Part shown: in pieces, positions 41,616-64,000 of the stretch | Layout: every line of letters starts with the position of its first letter | Position numbering within the stretch: the first letter of the stretch is position 1 | Source: Lagopus muta | Taxonomy: Eukaryota > Chordata > Aves > Galliformes > Phasianidae | DNA length: 64,000 nucleotides | Direction of reading: 5' to 3' | NCBI RefSeq assembly: GCF_023343835.1 | Contig: NC_064440.1 | Location: 35,967,537 to 36,031,536 of the forward strand | Program-made: the position numbers and the translations under genes | Notes under the pieces: generated by a model | Seen by the model: only the letters and a program-made list of their open reading frames with translations | Told to the model about the DNA's origin: nothing | The model's database searches: none

Positions 41616-44600
41616 TACTCAAAGCCAGCATGGCAGAGCCAACACTCACCAGGACTGGTGATGCTGTGCCAGGAGCAGCTCCATGCCTCCATGCTTCATG
41701 CCTGGCACCATCACAAGTTTCTGAGTTTCCACAGGCAGCTGCAAGGCAGCCACGACCCACAGGGACAATGGGCAGCCCCAGCTGCATACTGCTGCTCCAG
41801 GAGGGCTGACAGGAGCGAGAGGGTTTGGGGATTTGAAACAACCAGCTTAACTTTTCCTCTTCAAAAATTAGAAGAATTAAAAAAAAAAGATAGCAAAGAT
41901 GCTTATCTTTGCTTATCATTATGACCCATTGGGATTTCCCCATCTGCAGTGTATGCTGGTGGCCCCTGCACTGCCTCCTCTGTAACTTGCTCTGCTCTGG
42001 GCCGCAGCCACTCATCCTTTTGGGGACAGCCACTTCTGTTCAGCACTGTGGAGCCAGGGAAGCAGATTGGGGAACAGCAAGATGGCTGGGTGTTGTATAT
42101 CTGCTCTTCACTGTCCACAGAAGAGCTGAGGACGCTTGGCACTGAGCTGGGAATCTGTCCCTGCCAGTAAGGGTAGCTGGCTTGTTTCATGCTTCTAGGA
42201 AAAGGCTGCAGGCTGGAGTTGGCCCTACTGGAAGGAGAGCTGGGCTGCATGCTAGGCTTGCACCTAGTCAGCTGGGATGGCCACCGGAGTGATTGCAAAT
42301 AGCGAGTTCAAAGGGCACGTGCTGAAAAAATGGGAGCAGGAACACTTGGTAATAGACATGCAGGGAACCTGGGGACAGGGACAGGAACACCTGGGCTGGG
42401 GCACAGCATCACTGCAGCAGCATGGCATGGGTCAGGTTGGCTTTGTGCAGAACTGCATCTTGACGCTAGCACAGGGGGAACGACTGGAGAGTGTGCGAAA
42501 AAGCAAGAGCCCCATGCATCCTGGAGCTTGCTGCTGGTGCAGAGGAAAAGGAAAATGAAACCATACTTCAGAGATCAGGCAGCAAGGAAAGCAGGGATGG
42601 GCTTTTGGCTCCCTGAGAGAGCTCAGAACCAGGCTGTGACAAAGCAAACCCGGGCTGGCATGTCGTGGAGGTCAGAGGATGGTGTTGCAGTGGCTCAAGA
42701 GCTTCACATCCCCTCCCCACAACAATGAGCCTGCTCGGCAAGTGGGTCTGTGCCTTGGTGGGTGAAGGGACCAGAGCTGGGATGAGGTATGGCCTGACAG
42801 CAGATCCAGCCCTGGAGAAGCTGCCCTGCAGGGTCCCACCACAGGGGTGACAGCGTGTAGCTGTGCCTGGCGGCACATGGGTGGCAGAGGGTCCAAGTGA
42901 GCCATGCCTTTTCTTCCAGCTCCCACGCTGCATCCAACGCCTTCCCTTTTGCTCTTCTCTCTGACGAAAGCCAGCCAAGCATTCCCGCAGGCTCAGACAG
43001 CCAGAAGAGAAATATGATTACCAGATGGTTTGTTTTTCCATAGGACCAGAGGCCAGTGTGAGGTAACAGGGAAAATTTTAACCCGCCCCAAGCCAGCCTG
43101 GGCGTGGGGCTGCTTTTTTGCCTATGAGGCCATGCTGACACACATGGGGTCTGCACAGTGGTGGTGGGGGTACCCTGGGTGGGGTGGATGGAACCCTGCC
43201 ACTGCCAGCCCCCAGCCTATGGGGCAGTCTGGGGAGCCATGGGTAAGGATGCTCACCAATGGGCATGAGCATGGGCTGCTGGGACCCCTGAGCATCTAGT
43301 GAAGGAAGAAGTGCTCTCAGAGCTCTGTGCCCAGGTGTGAGTACCCTTGCTGGAAGGGAAGAATGCTGGAACGAAGAAACAGGAACCCACCCTGCCAGTG
43401 CTGGCACACAGCATACGGAGGAGTTCGCCTCAGGTCAGCAGAGGCAGCGGTGCAGGTCCTCCCCTGGCAGCAAGGGAAAGCTGTAACGCTGCTGCTCACA
43501 TAATGGTGCCAAGGTGATTGGGAGGTGCTGCATGGCTGGGGCTGGCCTTTCCCCCAACCCTTTCTTCGAGGAGGTGAAAGAATGTGAGACCCTTCCTGGT
43601 GTCCTCATGTGGCTCTGTGCCCACTGGGTAATGCTGGCAGGGCAGCTTTGCACTCCCAGGGCTCTGTGCCTGTGCTACCACTGCCATCCTGCTCTGAGGG
43701 CTGCTTCTCCTGTGGGCAAAGGCTGCTAGCCTGGCCACCGGCTGGACTCACACAAGCCAGCTTGGACTTCTCCAAGGAAACCACTGTTTGGTGCCTTGGG
43801 AACCTTACCGGCCACTAGTCCTGCTTTAGTAGACCTGGAAAAGGCAATAAGCTCAAAGGCTTTTGAAGCTGGGTGAAAGTCCAAGCCCCTGGCTGGGTCA
43901 GGCAGCAGAGGGGACATGTTTGGGATGCCTTATGGACTGCAGCTGTGCAGACCCATGCACAGTCCATCTGTACCATGCACCAGCTGTGGCACCACCACCA
44001 AGATTCACTGGCATGGCTGGGCCAGACTTGAGATGGCTGAGGTGTCCTCATCTACTGCAGGGCGGAGAACTCAGCTCCTCCACTGCTCCCAGCAAAGCAT
44101 AAGGAGCAAAGCAGCTGAGCAAAGAAGAAACTTCTCTGACTTCTGATGATGCTCACCCAAAGAACCATTACTGACTGCATCTTCCTCAGCTGCTTGCAGA
44201 CATGCTCTTCCACTGACAGGACTCCTACTCAGTGGTACTACAGCTTTTGTCTTTCTACATGTTCTCTGAAGATCCCAGCTTGAGCCTTCTTCCCACCACA
44301 CTTTCCCCAGACCACTTGCAGAATGATGTTCCCAGAATGGTTGTGCAGAGAGCTGGAGAGGCACAGTGGTAGGATGGGAAATGGGAGAGAAGAGGGAAGG
44401 GGCTGGGTGATGTTTGAGGAGAAGCCTCTGGGTCTGGGTATGATGACTCCCAGGGAAAGGCCAGGATCCCAGAGCACATCTGCAAGTGCTGGAGAACGAG
44501 CAGTAGGATTGTCCTGAGCAAACTAGCAAGGAAGCTGAGCAGTCACCTCCAGTGAGTGCAGGAGCTCCTCTGGAATGGCTGTGCAGGTGCAGAAGCACAA

Positions 44601-45299
44601 CACTGTGTAAGCAGGAGAGCAAATGCTGCCTTTTGTAACTTGTTTGCACACAGGTCATTGGTGTTGGCTGGGTTCATGCTGTCGACTCCTTAACGGTGCT
44701 ATCCTGCTGCCATGTGCTCAGATTACTCCTCTCTGGATTTCTTTCCCAGCAAAGTACCCCTTGGCCTGGATACACATCCATTTGCCCCCTCCCACACCAT
44801 GAAAGGGTGCAAGTGTTCTTCGGAGCAGGCTAAGGCTGTAGCAGGAACAGCCCCAATGTTTCCCTTCTCTCCCAGGGGGCAGTGAATGCTGCCCTGTGAT
44901 GAGGTTTGGGCAGCACCTGTTCCAGCAGGTGAAAGCTCTGACTTCAGCACACGACAGGGCCAGGCTGAGCAGTGTGGGGCTCGCCCCTAGAGCCTGACAT
45001 GAAGTGCAGGCTGTCTGTGAGGGCTGCGGGTCCCAGTGCTATTGTGGATCCTCATGGCTCCCACTGGGCACTCAAGGCCAGCAGGAGGACTGTAGGTACC
45101 CCAAATGGTTGGGGTACCAGCTTCAGCCCCCATGGGCAGGGTGCAGCTGGGGATCACTTTCCCTCTGTGCACAGGGGGTCTCACCTCGACCCTTTGGGAG
45201 AAAGGGCAGAAAGCCCCAAGAGCAGAGGAGGAAGGCACTTCCCAAGCTGAACCTGGTGCTCCTGCCGTGCCTCCTGCCCAGATGCGCCCTGCAGTGGGT

Positions 45300-45687
45300 A
45301 CCCTGCTTTAGCAGGCAGCAGAGCGCAGCTGCTGCCTATCCGGGATGCAGCGGGCTGCCTTCCTTCATCCCGCGGTGGGCTCAGCTCAGGGCTCCGAACG
45401 CCCAGGGTGCAGCTGGGGGACACCGGAGCCCCGCGGCAGCAGCACACGACGAGTGCTAACGGGTACAACGAGAAAGACGGCCAGATGTGCAGGCTGGCTT
45501 CTGAGTCAGCACGGACAGCCCTGGTCCCACCCTCCATCTCGGCTGCGGAGTCTCCTCCTCGCCCTCTCCCCCCCGCCCGCTCTTCCTTCCCCGGGTCCCG
45601 AGCACTGAAACCACCCCCGGACCCGGACCCGGCCTCTCCCTCCTTCCTCCACTCGTTGCAGCTCGATGGGAATCTGAGCCCAGCGAC
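45300..45687 (+). promoter_or_regulatory. COL6A1: COL6A1 promoter and 5' UTR region (TSS not placed)
   Basis: GC- and pyrimidine-rich, CpG-containing block directly ahead of the COL6A1 ATG. No TATA box is evident. It holds C-rich and CT-rich runs at about 45570-45600 and 45630-45655, and a perfect AP-1 heptamer TGAGTCA at 45502-45508 whose right flank extends to a Maf-like TGAGTCAGCA. From memory, type VI collagen promoters are TATA-less with CT/GC boxes, which fits. Confidence 0.55.
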
Positions 45688-63374
<17,687 letters not shown>

Positions 63375-64000
63375 GTGAGTACCTGCTCCTCTTGTCATAA
63401 TACACACGAAGGGGTTGTGGATGCTGTGGTGAGGGAAGTGGTAGTTGCTGTGTGTAGAGACATAGAGATAGAGATACCTCACAGCCGGGAGGCTCCTGAG
63501 CTCTGCTGTTGGGCTAGAGAAAGAGCAAACCTGGAATCTCTCATGTACACCCCAGGTCAAAGCACTTAGGGGACAGGAGCGAGAAAAGGCTGGACAGTGG
63601 TTTCTCTAATTCCTTAGGAGACTGTGCCAGATTTAGTCCATCTAGGCTTTAGATGAGACAAAAGACATTGGTTGTGCTGTGGGGGGAGGTCCAAGCACAT
63701 ACAAAAGTCAGCGCTGTGGCAGGATATCTGAGAAAAGTGGTTGGAAAGCAAGGAATTGAAACAGATCCATTTTGATGTCAGAAGAGTATACAGTCCTTAG
63801 GCTCATGGAAACAGGCCAACCTGGGAGATGTGGTGATTCCCCAGACAAAATGGGACAGTGTAAATCAAGGAAAACACCCACTGCAATAAGCAACAGGAGT
63901 CATAATCTAAAAAGAAAGAATGAAAGGGGAGGACACATGTAGGATAGCACTGGAGTAGGGGAAACCAAAGCAGCAAACACGCAAAGAGTGGGTATTTCTT

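Larger units (their letters stand above)
35441..45299. other. PCBP3-COL6A1 intergenic region
   Basis: About 10 kb with no recognisable protein gene. Contents are the degenerate hexamer repeat, the ATCC repeat, the A-rich repeat, two CR1 fragments, the CpG-rich block, the GGAAAGTGAA array and one exon-like segment ending in a poly(A) signal at 40550. Confidence 0.7.

Overview
The window is vertebrate nuclear DNA, most likely from a bird and probably a galliform such as chicken, turkey or quail. It holds about a dozen truncated CR1 LINE 3' ends, which are the typical avian interspersed repeat, and two compact multi-exon genes on the + strand in the order PCBP3 then COL6A1. That is the same order and orientation as on human chromosome 21q22.3. 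No bacterial, viral or CRISPR content is seen. Gene identities come from recognising translated exons against remembered vertebrate orthologues; no alignment was run.

Layout. Positions 1-17681 contain no recognisable coding exon. They begin inside an ATGGTC hexamer array and are best read as the 5' intronic or upstream part of PCBP3. PCBP3 coding exons run from 17685 to 34546 (13 exons, 339 codons from the ATG used here, three KH domains), followed by a 3' UTR to about 35440 with AATAAA at 35414. Positions 35440-45600 are intergenic. They hold CR1 fragments, simple repeats, a CpG-rich block at 40580-41060 about 4.7 kb upstream of the COL6A1 ATG, a candidate orphan terminal exon with a poly(A) signal near 40550, and a triple GGAAAGTGAA array at 41202. 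COL6A1 starts at ATG 45688, and 33 exons can be joined in frame to 63374. These encode the signal peptide, N1 von Willebrand A (VWA) domain, a triple helix of exactly 336 residues, the Cys-rich hinge, the C1 VWA domain and the start of the linker to C2. The C2 VWA exon or exons and the stop codon lie beyond the right edge.

Function. PCBP3 is a poly(rC)-binding KH protein of the hnRNP E family acting in RNA metabolism. COL6A1 is the alpha-1 chain of type VI collagen, an extracellular microfibril that assembles with alpha-2 and an alpha-3-type chain. The two are neighbours but have no known shared pathway.

What stands out is exon architecture: a 9-nt microexon in the COL6A1 hinge, two consecutive 21-nt COL6A1 exons, a 24-nt PCBP3 exon that splits the KH1 GXXG loop, a tandem NAGNAG acceptor, a frame-neutral 60-nt PCBP3 cassette, and a TG/TA microsatellite about 25 nt after a PCBP3 donor site. 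I found no convincing evidence of an undescribed gene system. The best unexplained items are the intergenic CpG block, the candidate orphan terminal exon and the IRF-like tandem array.
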